Origin: Aulostomus chinensis
Taxonomy: Eukaryota; Chordata; Actinopteri; Syngnathiformes; Aulostomidae
Length of the DNA stretch: 64,000 nucleotides
Direction: 5' to 3'
Assembly (NCBI GenBank): GCA_037954235.1
Contig: JBBMOA010000018.1
Coordinates: 11,777,001-11,841,000, forward strand
In this document: positions 1 to 12,759 of the stretch, one piece after another
Numbering within the stretch: the stretch's first letter is position 1
Layout: the number at the start of each line of letters is the position of its first letter
Program-made: the position numbers and the translations under genes
The notes under the pieces: generated by a model
The model's database searches: none
What the model was told of the DNA's origin: nothing
What the model saw: the letters and a program-made list of their open reading frames with translations, nothing else

Positions 1-1289
1 CATACATGCATCGCACTGAGACGGGCAGACCCGCGTCGCACTCCAAATAAGATTGCTCATGGTGTGTTAGAGTGAAATACAGAAGTAATCAAAGGGCTCA
101 CATGTTCTCTTTAAAGGCTCTCTTAAAGCCATTACTAACTAATCCAAGCCAAGTCCCTTTGCAGTTTTGAAGTACAACTATTGGCACTAAAACTTCACTT
201 TTGGAGTCTTTCATTCAGTAATACCTCGCCAGCTCAGAGGTTTGGCAACTGTCGTGAAGAGAGAAAAAAAAAGGGGCCTCATGGTTTTCCACTTGAAGCA
301 AAACACTAGCTATGCTTTGTTATGTTGAAATCACACCAGACGTGTGTGTGTGTGTGCGTGTGTGTTTGGGGATGGGACGACACAGACTAGTCAAACTGTG
401 AGGTCACTGCTGGAAAAGTAGTGAATAAATACATGAGAAATGTAGACCCAGTCTCCATAGAAGAGAGAGGATGTTTTCTGAAAGGAAACTAAAGTTGCCA
501 CCCTTGTTCAGTATGAGAGGTTTTATGACATGCTGAGGTGAACTTTGAACTCATTGCGGTTCACACATTTCATTGCTGTTATCAAGATAACAAGTCAAAG
601 TGTGACTTTGCTTTAACTCTAGTAAAAGTTGTGTTTTGTGGCCCAACCCTCCTCTCATCTTTGGCTGGAGTCTTGAACATCAGGAGCTTTGTGCTGCGTC
701 AGACATTCCTTCAGCTGCAGCTCTCAGTCAGGAATGCGATTGTCAGGCAATCAGCAGAGTAAAAAGTTGTTTGGATGTTTTTTTGGCAAACATTTCAAGC
801 TAACTACATCATCATCACCATCATCTCTATTATGTGCACAGTTAATGGTTGTACTGATACACCGACCACATAATCAGTACTGACATTTAAATGTAGTCAG
901 ACAAACAGGAATAATACATAAAGAAGTTTCTCCCTCCTTCCAAACATGAGCAGCAAAAGAAAAGGTTTTCCATTTGTTCCGTTAGCCACCAGCGCGCTCC
1001 CACACCCCTCCTCTAGCTTGAAATTTGACACTCTGATTTCCATGGTGATCCACTAGACTTTCCTCTTCCATTTTTCCGTGGACTTGCATTACTTCAGGCA
1101 TTTATCCTGTTTGGACACGTCCTGCGTCACTGGGAGATTTGAAGAGGCTGTCAGACTAGATTGTGCCTGTCTGATCTCATACTGGAACTGATCCTATCTC
1201 AGTATTTAAATACAACTGAGGACACACAGTGGACTGTTAGCATACTTCATCTTATCAGTGTCTTATATTGTATATTAAAGGAATATTGC

Positions 1290-1990
1290 AACCTTTTCTC
1301 CCCAGAGCAAGACAAGAATATGGATACCTTTCTCTCCTTCTGTGAGTGAAGGGGGGAGCTGAGACCCACAGAGAGCGGCTGACTGCTAGTTAGCTTAGCA
1401 CACTGAATGGCAGTGTATGGGAAGTGTTAGCTCACTTAGAACTCCTTGAATAAATTAGGTCATGGATCTCAGTTTGTCCAGAAGTAAGTCAGCCATGATT
1501 TATAGTAGAATTTTGCTCTTCTATTTCTGAATAGATATTTGTCTTTCTTTTTTGTAGTTGTTGTCATTGTTGGCAGAAGTTAGTCATTGTTGGGGTTGCT
1601 TCATGAAATCACTCTGCTGATTTATTGTACTATTGTATTGTATTAACAGTATCCTCCCACTTAGTTTAGCTTAGCCTAGCATTGCTTTTTTTTAAGTGGC
1701 AAGAAGAGCTACCTTATAACATTTCTGGAGCTCTTGAATTAACACATATATTATCAACATCCAAAAACTAAGTGGCTTTATTTATTTTTGCTCTGTCAGA
1801 TTCAGTTCTGTGGTTGTTTTGTCATGTCTGTGCAATGACAAATTGCTGTTTGGACAGATTAAATAACTAAGATATAATAGGTTGATTTGCGTTTGAGGTG
1901 CTGCTGGGCAGGCTTTGTTTTGTTAGCTGTTCCAGCTGCTTCCCTGTGTTTCCGTTTATGCTAAAGTAAGCTAATTGGCTGTTAGTATAA
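1290..1990. repeat. Family B foldback-related sequence, partial
   Basis: gactgctagttagcttagca at about 1381-1400 in the same context (gagacccacagag before, tgaatggcagtg after) as the copy near 7780. The right arm is diverged. Confidence 0.45.
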
Positions 1991-4900
1991 GCTTAATATA
2001 TAATGGAAAAATGAAAGTGGTGGCAACACTCAGCAAGAACTAACGTATTTCATTTTTATTATTTCACTGTAATTTTTCCCCTCATGCCTCAAGAATCCTT
2101 TTAGAAAACACGACTATTTGGACTGTTTCAACTCCGGTTTCATTTCCACTCTCGCTCAGTCAGCTATTCCACCAACATGGCCCACCAGCCCATCAATTCA
2201 CCAGCAATCCTGTCAGCCAAAGCAGCTCTGAGCCAAAGCAGAACTGTATCCACCCGCCTGGTTCCTCTGTGACTCACTAGATGTTACACATTTTCTGCTG
2301 TGGCAGGTCAGAGGTTGCCAGCCTGCTCTGTTCATTCCTGGCTGGAAAAAAAAAAGAAAAGGTGGCAGTAACTGGCCTGTAAAACTTTAAGCAGCTCTCC
2401 AACTGGAGAGTTTTCCATCTTGTTTCCTCTCCTTAGCTGTGTGACTTCAGTGCATTAGGGTGTCTCTCAGTCTGTGTCCTTAATTGAGGGTCTTTCTGAG
2501 GCCAGACTTTGTCTTTTCAAACCAGAAAAACTTCCTGCTTGAGATGTGATGCAGGCGAATTGAAGGCTGATGGTTTAATGATAGAAGATATCGTCAGTGT
2601 TGGATTCATTGATGGACATTTGTGTTAAAGGTTCAGTGAGGAGGATCTGGTGACATCTAGAGGATGAGATGGAGGTTGCAGCCCCTCACATCATACCTGT
2701 CTCAGGAAAACATGAATGGATGATATAATATGTCAAACTTCTCACACAACAAAATTATTAGCGAGCACAACCAATCACTTGAAAATCAGAAATACTTCAT
2801 CAAGTCTTGCAGGAAATTAATTTATTAGCCTACAGCTGCTAAAATACGGTTAACAAAAAGGAAAATACTCGTCCGGTCTTCGTGGTTAAAGTTCGGGGGA
2901 AATAATGAGGAGTCAGTACTCCCAGTGGTAACAGATGGGATCAGGTCAAACACATCATGATTCTGATTAGTACAGCACATCAGTTCGTGCTTTGTCACAT
3001 CTGTCTGCAACACGCCTCAAAAAAAAAAAGAGAAGGAAGCTGATTTTCTGAATGGAGTTTGGCATGGGGAAACATTTAAGATGTCCTTCTAACTTTATCC
3101 TCTGTGTGTGCTCTCATAAATTATGTGTGTTATGAAGTTATCCATGACTGGCCAGTTAAACTGATTAGCTGCATCATATGTAGTTTTATGAAAAGAAAAA
3201 AAAAACTACAACTACAGTGAATGCAGTAGCTTTTTTTAGAGAGGCTGCAGCTCAAATAGGTTACCCCTATCAAACATTTTTTTATAACATACAGGACAGG
3301 ACAGAATAAATTAACAAACTAAAATGAGAAGGTGCTGGTTTGACCACTCTGGGCTACCGTAGAGGTAGCGTGGTGGGCTCTGTGGAAGAGGAACAACTCC
3401 CTCTATAATACAAAGAATTTCTTCTAAGCACAATCCTACACATGGGCCCTTTAAAGAAGTTATATCCTTTTTTTTTTGGTGTACATCTACAAAAATGCAC
3501 GGCACAAATCTATCTGAAAGCTCAGAGAGACATCATATTATTAAATAATGTTGAGACACAGAAGCTCATTAACAGAACTTTGCATTGTTGTGAAAGCATT
3601 TCCATTTCCTCTTCTTTTTTTTTTTCTTTTTGAATCTTCTCATACTAATTAGTAGAAATGTTGTGTCTGGCTGTTATCTTCATATGTATTATGAGGGGTC
3701 AAAAGTACTGCAGTTGATAAATACTTTCTTATTTTATCAAGCAGAATCTGTTTAACATCCGAAACAGTCTTCTAACAAACCATAGAAAAGTTTTGAAATA
3801 ATTCTCAAAAGACCTGAAGGTCAACTTTAAGTAGTTGTTGATTTTTTTTTAGTTTTTTTTTTTTTTTGATGACATTCACAGTTAAAGAATGCTGCCGCTG
3901 GCCGGCATGTGGGGTTTGTGGGACCAGCTTCCTCCCACAAACCGCAAATATGGAGCTTAAGTTATAAGGTGACTCGAAATTGCTTGTAGATGTGTGTGTG
4001 TGTGTGTGTGTGTATCTGTGTTGTGACCTCATTTTTCACCTCTCTAAAGGGTAATTGATATACCTAGAATGGACGCTTGGCCATGTTCGTCAACGCTCAA
4101 GAGGCACAATCTGGAGATGTGCTAAATCTGTATGAATCTCATGACTATGTCGGTAACTACAGATAATGGTTGATATTTTGGACTCTCAACGTGTGTCTCA
4201 AGGGTCTTCTGGTGTGCACTCACGCTGCTTTCCATCAACACACGATGCGATCGCGCGTTCAGACTGTGCCAAGACTTCACTCACTCCGCTTCTTTTCTTG
4301 GCACCAAGCGTTTGTATGTCTGGATCCAATCGAGACGTCAACAGATAAAGAAGGGCTTCCATGCTTTAATCAGAGCTGGGAATCAGCTGAATGTGCTGAG
4401 CACAACAATTGGATCCAGGCGAGAAAGTCCAGCTGTGGTCTGGCATGGTGCAACAGCTGTAGAAAAGAGGGTGGAGAGAGTAAAGTGAGGAAAGGAGGGG
4501 GGGGGTGGGGGGGTGGAAGGAGCTTGTACGCTGTAAACAGAGCGGTGTATTAGTGAGGATGAAAGGAAGGGATGAGAGGAGTTAAATGGGATCGCACTCA
4601 GATGTAGTAACTGTGCTGGATGTTTATTCTGAAACAGGAAGAGGAAGTGAATACTTAGATAACGGTTAAAAAAGTGCGCGCGCACGCATTCTCTGTTCTG
4701 GATCCTCTTTTTGCGAATGTGAACAAAACTCAGGGAGCATTAAAATGGTCCTTTTTCATGGTGAGGATTTCAAATGAAGTGAAATAACCAGGAAGTTGCT
4801 GCATGGCAACCATAATAAGGACTGTTTTGAATTCTTGAAAATGCTAGAGAAAGGCTTCATTGCTTCCTTTCTTACCTCCCTTTTAGCAAGTGACCCCCTT

Positions 4901-5089
4901 TTTTTTTTCTTTTACAATTTCTCCAGGAATATGAAATTGATCTTTTACTGCTAATAAAAAATGCAATTTGATAGAGATTTTACCTATAATGGTTTGGGAT
5001 AAGAATGAATTAAAGCAACTGGCCTCGGTGGAAGTGCGAATGCAGTTGTCGCTGTCTTAGAACAGCATTAGTTCATTAAGAACAGGGAG

Positions 5090-5400
5090 GTCACATACCT
5101 CCGCCAAGGCGATATGACATCATTTCTGCTCCACCTCACTGATGAATGATATGAACAACACTGTTTCTCTTGCAGACAGGCGGACTTTTGGAGACCTCAG
5201 CCAAATCTAATGTAAAATAAATAAAAAGCCCTTTTTTTTAACAATATTAAAAAGATCCATCCCCAAAATTGACTGGGTTGCTTTTCTGGTGCACCCTACA
5301 ACACTCTAACAAGACGGTTTGAGTATCAGATGCCAGTTTTTGCGTGATCCTGCTGAGAAACAAACAGCGCTGATCACCTAACCTCTGCTGCATGTCAGGC
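5090..5400. repeat. Dispersed teleost repeat related to tgtttgtcagcagg sequences
   Basis: Starts tacctccgccaaggcgatat and continues with a degenerate gcgtgatcctgctga... segment. Related stretches occur near 6290-6480, 30035-30145 and 42980-43190. Confidence 0.4.
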
Positions 5401-5777
5401 ATGTTTCGAGTCTCTATAAGACCTTAAGTAATAAGTTCAATATTGTGACATAAACTTGGATGACTGATGGACAGGAATTAAAGTGAGGAACGCACAGCAG
5501 CCGGACCTAGAAACATGGTCCCAACATGCCAACTTTAACGGACAAGAGCAGGACGGAGAGTTTTCAGATGGATGTTCATCTGTGATTTGATTTGTTGCTC
5601 TCACCTGGTTTGTGTCTGCTGAACAGGAACATGTTTGTGAGTGTGTGTGTGTGTGTATGCCCGGCAGAAAAAACTGACGTTAACTATATTTCTTTCATCC
5701 TGTTTTCAATCCGTTAACCGACAAACATTTGTCCTTTTATTCTGATTTTATGACATTGCGCTGCTCGTGTTTTTCAG

Positions 5778-5882
5778 ATCGAGAGGCGGATGGAGCTGGT
5801 GCGTTTGGTGTCGCACAACACACACAAGAGGCTGGTGTCGTGTCTGCAGAGTCAACTGGGTACAGATTCTGAGAAGCGACAT
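5778..5882 (+). CDS. arhgap17: arhgap17 exon: BAR domain, first exon in window
   Basis: 35 codons, phase 0 to 0, between ttttcag and gtaagt. The peptide starts IERRMELVRLVSHNTHKR and ends DSEKRH, matching the first BAR helix of RICH1. Confidence 0.92.
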
Positions 5883-7016
5883 GTAAGTAGAACTGGCACA
5901 ATCACAACATCTGTGTTTGGATCCCACCACCAGATCCTTTTGCAAATTATTTCCCTGTCGTTCTCTTGACTGCTTTTCTGCACTGTAATGCTATGGATGT
6001 AATGAAGAAAGCAGGAATTCTTAAAAAAAAAAATTAACTAAGCAGTTTCAGTTGTATCATTAAACAGCGGCACATGTTTTACAAAATCTAACATTTGTTT
6101 TGTAAGAAGGTTTGGCAATACGATGACAAACAGAAATCAGAAATTGCCAATATGGTTTTTAGTGCCGCAAATAAGAGCGTGATTGGTGATTCTGCTGCCT
6201 TGCACGGTGGTGCTTTTATCGATGCGGAAATTAAAAAATAATAAATAAAAAACAAGAACCCATTTGCAAAACCAGAGAGCCCTCGGAAAGTTCCAATTTA
6301 CAAACTCAGCCAACCTTGATGCAAAAAGAGGCTATGTTAAATTCATCCATCCCAAAATGCAATGGGCCTTTCATTGGAAACTCATTGGAACCCCTGAACC
6401 AATTTTGATAAAATTCGGCTTTATAATTTTTACATAATCTTGCTGACAAACTAGCAAACGTCACTGAAACTCCATTACAGAGGACTTTGGCCTTATCTCA
6501 AACCCTGAGCTGTAACTCAGAAAGACGACGGTAACCTACAGATATTAGATGAAGATAGATCATTGACAGCGTCAGCGAGGGCCTGCTGTCTTGGGCTGTA
6601 AACACAAGGCCTCTCCTCTTAGGTGCCAGAGATATGATTCAGGAGAAAAATATTCATCTCTTGAAACCCGCCAGCTTCTCTGTTACTGTCCTGGCCCTGT
6701 GCACGGAGAGTGGACTGAAGTGGTCACGGCTTTGTGTCAATAAAATTAAAGATATGAGATGTTTTGGAGCTTTGATGAAGTAAATTTGCTATTATTTGCA
6801 TCATTTCAGAAAAAACTGCCCCTGACAACATTGTCTCAAGCAATGCAGGAGGGTGGCACTCAGTTGGGGGACGAGAGTCTGATTGGGTGAGGTGGAAACT
6901 TGATCTCATTATGTTCAAATGAATTAAGTGTGCATCTCTCTCTCTTTTTTTTTTCTTCATGAGGACATTTTTCTTCTGGAGGAACTAAGTGATAATGTTT
7001 TTTTTTTTTATATATA

Positions 7017-7061
<45 letters not shown>

Positions 7062-7175
7062 CAAGATGATGGAGGTGTGTGGAGATGCAGAGAGCAGATT
7101 AGCCACCGAATTGATGCAGCACGAAGTGCAGATTGAAAAAGAAGTCCTGGATCCCCTCAACCAGCTGGCAGAGGT

Positions 7176-7230
<55 letters not shown>

Positions 7231-9505
7231 TTTGAATCAGTATTGTTGTTGTTAAATCCTGCATGATATTCTTAAACAAGTGAGTTTTATTCTCTGAATC
7301 ATGAGAGCCTGTGTAAAAGACTGTGTTCAGGTCCCAACTGAGACCAACGTCACCTCACCTCACTCAGCCTTCGGCATGTTTTGCATTTTATCACCATTAC
7401 ATTACACCTGATTTCGCATGAGAAAACATTCCCACATGAAGTTTATTCACGGTGTTGTGAATCTCCCTGTTTTTCTCTCAGGTTGATATTCCCAATATAT
7501 TAAAACAGAGGAAGCAACTTGCCAAACTGGTTCTGGATTACGACTCTGCCAAGACGAGGTACAGTTAATCATAGTTAAAATGTTGTAGTTTACTCAGTGC
7601 GGTTCTCAAATCCTAACTTTGATAGCAAACTTTTTTCCTGTATGTTTAAACTTTCAAAAGAACATCCTGACCTTGAGGGAAATATGCTTATTGCCAATCT
7701 TCTCCAGACAGGAAGTCTGACATGGAGATAGATGGCTTCCTGTCCTGTGTAGTAGGGAGATGAGACCCACAGAGACCTGACTGCTAGTTAGCTTAGCATA
7801 ATGAATGGTAGTGGGCGGGCTGTCTTAGCATATCTCTAGATACATTTCTCCAGAAGTAATCATCCTTTACCTCTGTTACAAAGTCGGCCATATTTAGCAA
7901 CAACAGTCGCTCTTCTAGTTATCAGGTGTTTTGTTTGCTAAAGTGACAATTTTGCTGCTAGTTTTGTCAGGAAAGTAGTTCCAACTATGTGTCTCACTCT
8001 GAAAGCACAACATCTATTAACTTCAAATTATGACCTCATAATGAAAATAATGGACAGTCATTATAGGGCAAGAAAGCTCCATTTGGAAGAAAAATTCATT
8101 TGATGACTTCTGACTGAGAAATGTTAGCTTCTCTATCTACCACTATTCATTGTGCTAACTAGCAGTCATCAGGTTTCTGTGTTTGACAGCTCCCTCATGC
8201 GCGCACAGAGGACACAAGAACATCTATCCCCTTGTCCGACTCTGGCCAGGATGACAAGTTAGCATATTACCTAAAAAGTTGGTGTGTGCCTTTTTAAGAA
8301 ATGTCTCTTCATCGGATGGAAAGGAGATGCACTCATGGCAGATGTACAAAGAGCCCCTCTGTCCCAGTGCATTTTTTAAAAATCATTCCCGGTGTCATAC
8401 TTACAACACTTTCTTGTACTCCAGGTGGTATCAAGCAACTAAATCCAACAACCAGGCCATGGCAGCTAAGGCAGATTCTCTCAAAGATGAGATGGACGAG
8501 GCTCTCAACAAAGTAGAAATATGCAAAGTAAGTTTCCACCCTAATCTCTTCTGCAGGCTGTAGCTTATTTATTAAGCCCCACAAAAAATGTTCATGCGAT
8601 CTACACTGTTGTTTTGTCTGTTTAAGTTGTGATGGGCTGGTAGAACCTCAGAGTAGCATCTTCCAGGGTCTCCTCCTCACCTCATCTAATCATCTGACTG
8701 CACTAGGTTTGCCATGTTTAAATGGAAACAAATTTTTTCACCCTGCAGGACCAACTCTCCGCCGACATGTACAACTTTGCTTCCAAAGAAGGAGAGTATG
8801 CACGCTATTACATCATGGTGGGTGTATCGCAATGTAGATCAAATAACCTGGAACTGGAAATGTGGTTTATTTCACTTTAAACAGATTTCTGATGCTACAG
8901 AAATACTTGCTTTGCTGATTTTGTGTTGACGCTTGTGGATGTATTACAGTTATTAGAGGCTCAGGCAGAATACCACAGGAGGTCTCTGGCAGCTCTGGAG
9001 GCAGCTATACCGACTATCCAACTTCAGCAAGGTAACAGCAAGGCCTAAAACATGCTGTAGGTTTTGTTACATTATGCACAGAAAATGAAGGATGCTTCTT
9101 TTTTTAAAAATCCATCATTAAATGAACGGTATCTCCTCTCCTTAGACTCCTGGATGGAGAAACCGGCGTTTGGCACGGTCCTGGAGGAGCACCTGAAGAG
9201 GAGCAACCGTGACATTGCTCTACCCATAGAGGCCTGCGTTATGATGCTGCTGGAGACAGGCATGAAGGAGGAGGTATGGATGGAGGGATGGAGGGAGGAT
9301 GAGGGAGAGAAACTTGAGTCAAATAGGGCAGAGTTAAAAGTTAATCACCCGGGATTAGGATGTAAGTTGTAACTATAAAACTGTCAGAGGTGGAGGGAGA
9401 TGTGGGTCATGATGACACATCCAGTCTGGAAACATCTGTTGCCAACTTGTGGTCAGTTCGCTTTTGGGGAATTGGCACTGTGTGTGTGGGTATGTATATG
9501 TATTT

Positions 9506-9550
<45 letters not shown>

Positions 9551-12500
9551 CGCGTGTGCGCACCCGCCCGCGCCTGCCCGCGTGAGCACAGACATGTGCT
9601 ATCCATTAGCATTCTCACTATTACAATCTTTAGATGTAACCCCATCCCCAGACTCCTTAAGGAGTGTGGTTTAGACATATTTATGAACAGAAACAAGCTT
9701 TTTTTTCTGCTGAGTGTCTGCTGCTCATCCTGAAAGTCGCTCATTGCTATTACTAATGAAAGCAACCCCCCTTTTGACCAACCAGATAGGCTTTGCTTCT
9801 TCGTTCCCTTCAAAGGTCTTTAATTTCAGGATGGACATCTGTTTAATGTCTCACTCTGCACATTGTCCCTGCAGGGTCTCTTCAGAATAGCTGCCGGTGC
9901 TTCAAAACTGAAGAAGCTGAAAGCAGCCCTGGACTGTTCCACTTCTCAGCTGGAAGAGTTCTACTCTGATCCCCACGCCGTCGCTGGTACACCTTTGTCA
10001 AAGTTACAAATAAAGCATCTGGTCCAGATTGTTTTCTGCTAGCTTTTTGTCTTCCTTGCACACAGGAGCCCTGAAGTCCTACCTCAGGGAACTTCCTGAA
10101 CCGCTGATGACCTTTGGTCTCTATGATGAGTGGACACAGGCATCCAAGTAAGAGGTTCTTTTACTATCCTGTAAAACTCTGAGCACAAACCTGAAGAACC
10201 TCAGATATTACTGATGCAACAAGCAAATACTTGATGTGTTTTTAGTGTGTCAGATCCTGATAAAAGGCTTCAAGCTTTATGGGTGACATGTGACCGTTTG
10301 CCAAAGACTCACAAAGCCAACTTTAGGTAAGAGCATCCTCTATTCATGTTCCAGTCCCTCAAGTCAGCAACAGAAAGGACTCCATAGTCTAACTCTTGAT
10401 TTGGTGTGTTAGCCATGATGAAGCGTGATCCACATTGATCAAGAGGTAACGTATTTTCAGCTCTTCGATTCAAAGCGCAGGCCTACAGTAACGGAAGAGA
10501 GATACCCTTCTCTCCTATGTGCATTCAGTAGGGAGGCTGACAGAGTGCTAGTTAGCTTAGCACAATGAATGTTCGGGAATGGAAAAGTTAGCCTGCCTGT
10601 AAAAGTACAAATGCTTTGGGATTGTAAAGCAAAGTGTGTGTGTTGCAGGTATCTGGTGAAGTTTCTGGCCAAACTGGCTCAGGACAGTGAGGTGAATAAA
10701 ATGACTCCCAGCAACATCGCCATCGTCCTCGGGCCAAACTTGCTCTGGGCCAAGACTGAGGGGTGAGATTCAAAATAATCACGGTTTTATTTTTGTTTTT
10801 TTCTGACAACGAAGTGAAGCTGAGGTTGACGTAGTCTGTGTTTGGTCTGTGGTTGTTATTCAGGACACTGGCAGAGATGGCAGCAGCTACATCTGTGCAC
10901 GTGGTCGCCATCATTGAGCCCATTATCCAGCATGCTGATTGGTTCTTCCCCGAAGGTGAAATAGTTTAAAATTGAAGTTTGTCTCCCCTTCAGCGCATCT
11001 CAACATACAGAATACCTCAGGAAACATTTAAAGAAGGCCCAAGTCACTGTTCCATCACAAAGATGAAGCTTAGATCAGAGCAAAGATCAGAATACTTGTT
11101 TATGACCTGGCAGAGAAGCTAAATAGGAAAGAACAATTACAGACCAGCTTTTTCAGGGTGCAACGTGACTCATTTCAGCTGAAAACACATAGCTAAAAGG
11201 TTTTTTTGTTATTTTTCTGAAAACTCATTTTAAAGTAAAATCATACTTACACTTGCAGATTTCCTACGAATGTGACTTTGATGCCCATCTTAATCTCAAA
11301 TAGCATGTCTGATGAGTTATAAGCAGATTTTACTTTTTTCAGTAGGCATGAAGCGTAAACAACAGTTCACTGTTTTTGTCTTTTTCTTATTTGCCATTGT
11401 GTTTTATCTGTCGTTTTATTTCCCAATTCTTTTGTGTGATTTGTACTTCATGGCCCCCGTACTTTTACCTAAGTCCATGACAAGAGCTTAAGACTTTCAT
11501 GTCCTGTGACCAAGACGTGGTTCACCTCTGCACTACTTTTGTTGCTCTCAATATGTAGCATTGATCGCTAAGAATACTCTTGCATCAGAGTATCACAACC
11601 ATCAATATGATCCACATTTCTATTTGCTTCCCACATTCTTCCATTCAGAGGTGGACTTCAACGTGTCGGGTATGTTTGCCATGCCCACCCACCCAGCAAC
11701 CCCTGACCCTGATCCTGGCCTGGAGAGGAAGCGCCCTGGCAGCCTCGTGGGGCAGGATGGGGATGGTCACACTCCCCGTAAAGACAGGTACCTGTCTCGC
11801 CCCAACCTCAGCCTCAGCCTGCCCCTCACCCTCCCATCCCGTCCCAAGACCCTGAGCAGGCAGGAGTCTCGGGGTCCAGCAGTGGCGGCCCACTATGTAG
11901 TGGCCGACGAGTCCATCACAGTCACTGAGACCCCCACTGAAGATCTGCCCTGCCCAGACTTAAAAGCTGTGCCGTAGTCCAATGTAGCTCTCGTGATTGC
12001 ATTTTCTGATGAGAAGGGAATGATGTTTTTGTGCAATTTCTCCATACAAAACAAACCAGTTATATGTTCTCCTGGTACAGAACATGATGGAAAAAACAGC
12101 TCTCTTTCTCCCATGAAAACGTTTTGGGGTTTTATGCAACATTGATGGGATTCCACTTTGTCTAATTCTCTTGTGTTACTCTTGTGTACCTCTGTGTTTA
12201 TTTCCAATTAAAGCTTAGGTCACCCTGTAGGTTGCTGGTTTTATGTTTTTTGTGGGCTTCCTTCGTTTTGTTCAGTGTGGCATCTTTCTCTTCTGTTTCT
12301 GTTGCTGTTCAAAGTCCTTCTGATTCTCACTGATGGGGAACGGGTTCCGTGCTCTTTTGAGAACCTTGTTTTGAACAGTACAAGCATTCTCACAGCATTC
12401 TCACCCTAAATGAATTAATTAATCGGGAAAAGAAAATCTCTGTGTGAATAAGTCTCAGGCGACTGAATTTTGTAGTTTACCCACATGTTCTTGCTACTGC

Positions 12501-12709
12501 AGCCCTTGTTGGGCCGCTCCAGCGAGGATACAGTGGTTCGGCTCTAAACCGAAGAGAATGTTGATCGGTTCAGGTGAAAAAAAATCAAGGTTTGAATGTT
12601 TAGAATGGCACTGGTTTAAGAACCCGTACCGTTTTGCTGGGAAAAGGACATGTCATGTCAGTTTTCATGGTTCTTCTTTTGGAACTGGTTTTATTTAACT
12701 CAGGAGGCA

Positions 12710-12759
<50 letters not shown>

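Larger units (their letters stand above)
1..5777. other. Non-coding: presumed arhgap17 intron upstream of the third coding exon
   Basis: I see no exon that fits arhgap17 here. The conserved first 31 or so residues of the family (start and first BAR helix) were looked for and not found, so the first two coding exons are presumably left of the window. The stretch holds microsatellites near 343-365, 3990-4012 and 5638-5656, a G-rich run near 4494-4516, a partial foldback repeat near 1290-1990, and a dispersed repeat near 5090-5400. Open frames here are short and lack domain features. Confidence 0.6.

Noticed and set aside
4170..4553. 127-codon plus-strand ORF
   Set aside because: Ends in a G-rich low-complexity stretch. 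No start context, family match or splice fit.
5176..5213. LLETSAKSN-like reading after a cag (Rab/Ras G5-type motif)
   Set aside because: Only about ten residues match, there is no flanking GTPase sequence, and it does not fit the arhgap17 phase or family. Taken as chance.
7008..7266. Short ORFs of Cys/Val or Thr/His repeats
   Set aside because: Translations of the (TG)n and (CA)n microsatellites, not proteins. The same applies near 9407-9595, 26035-26134 and 53413-53685.
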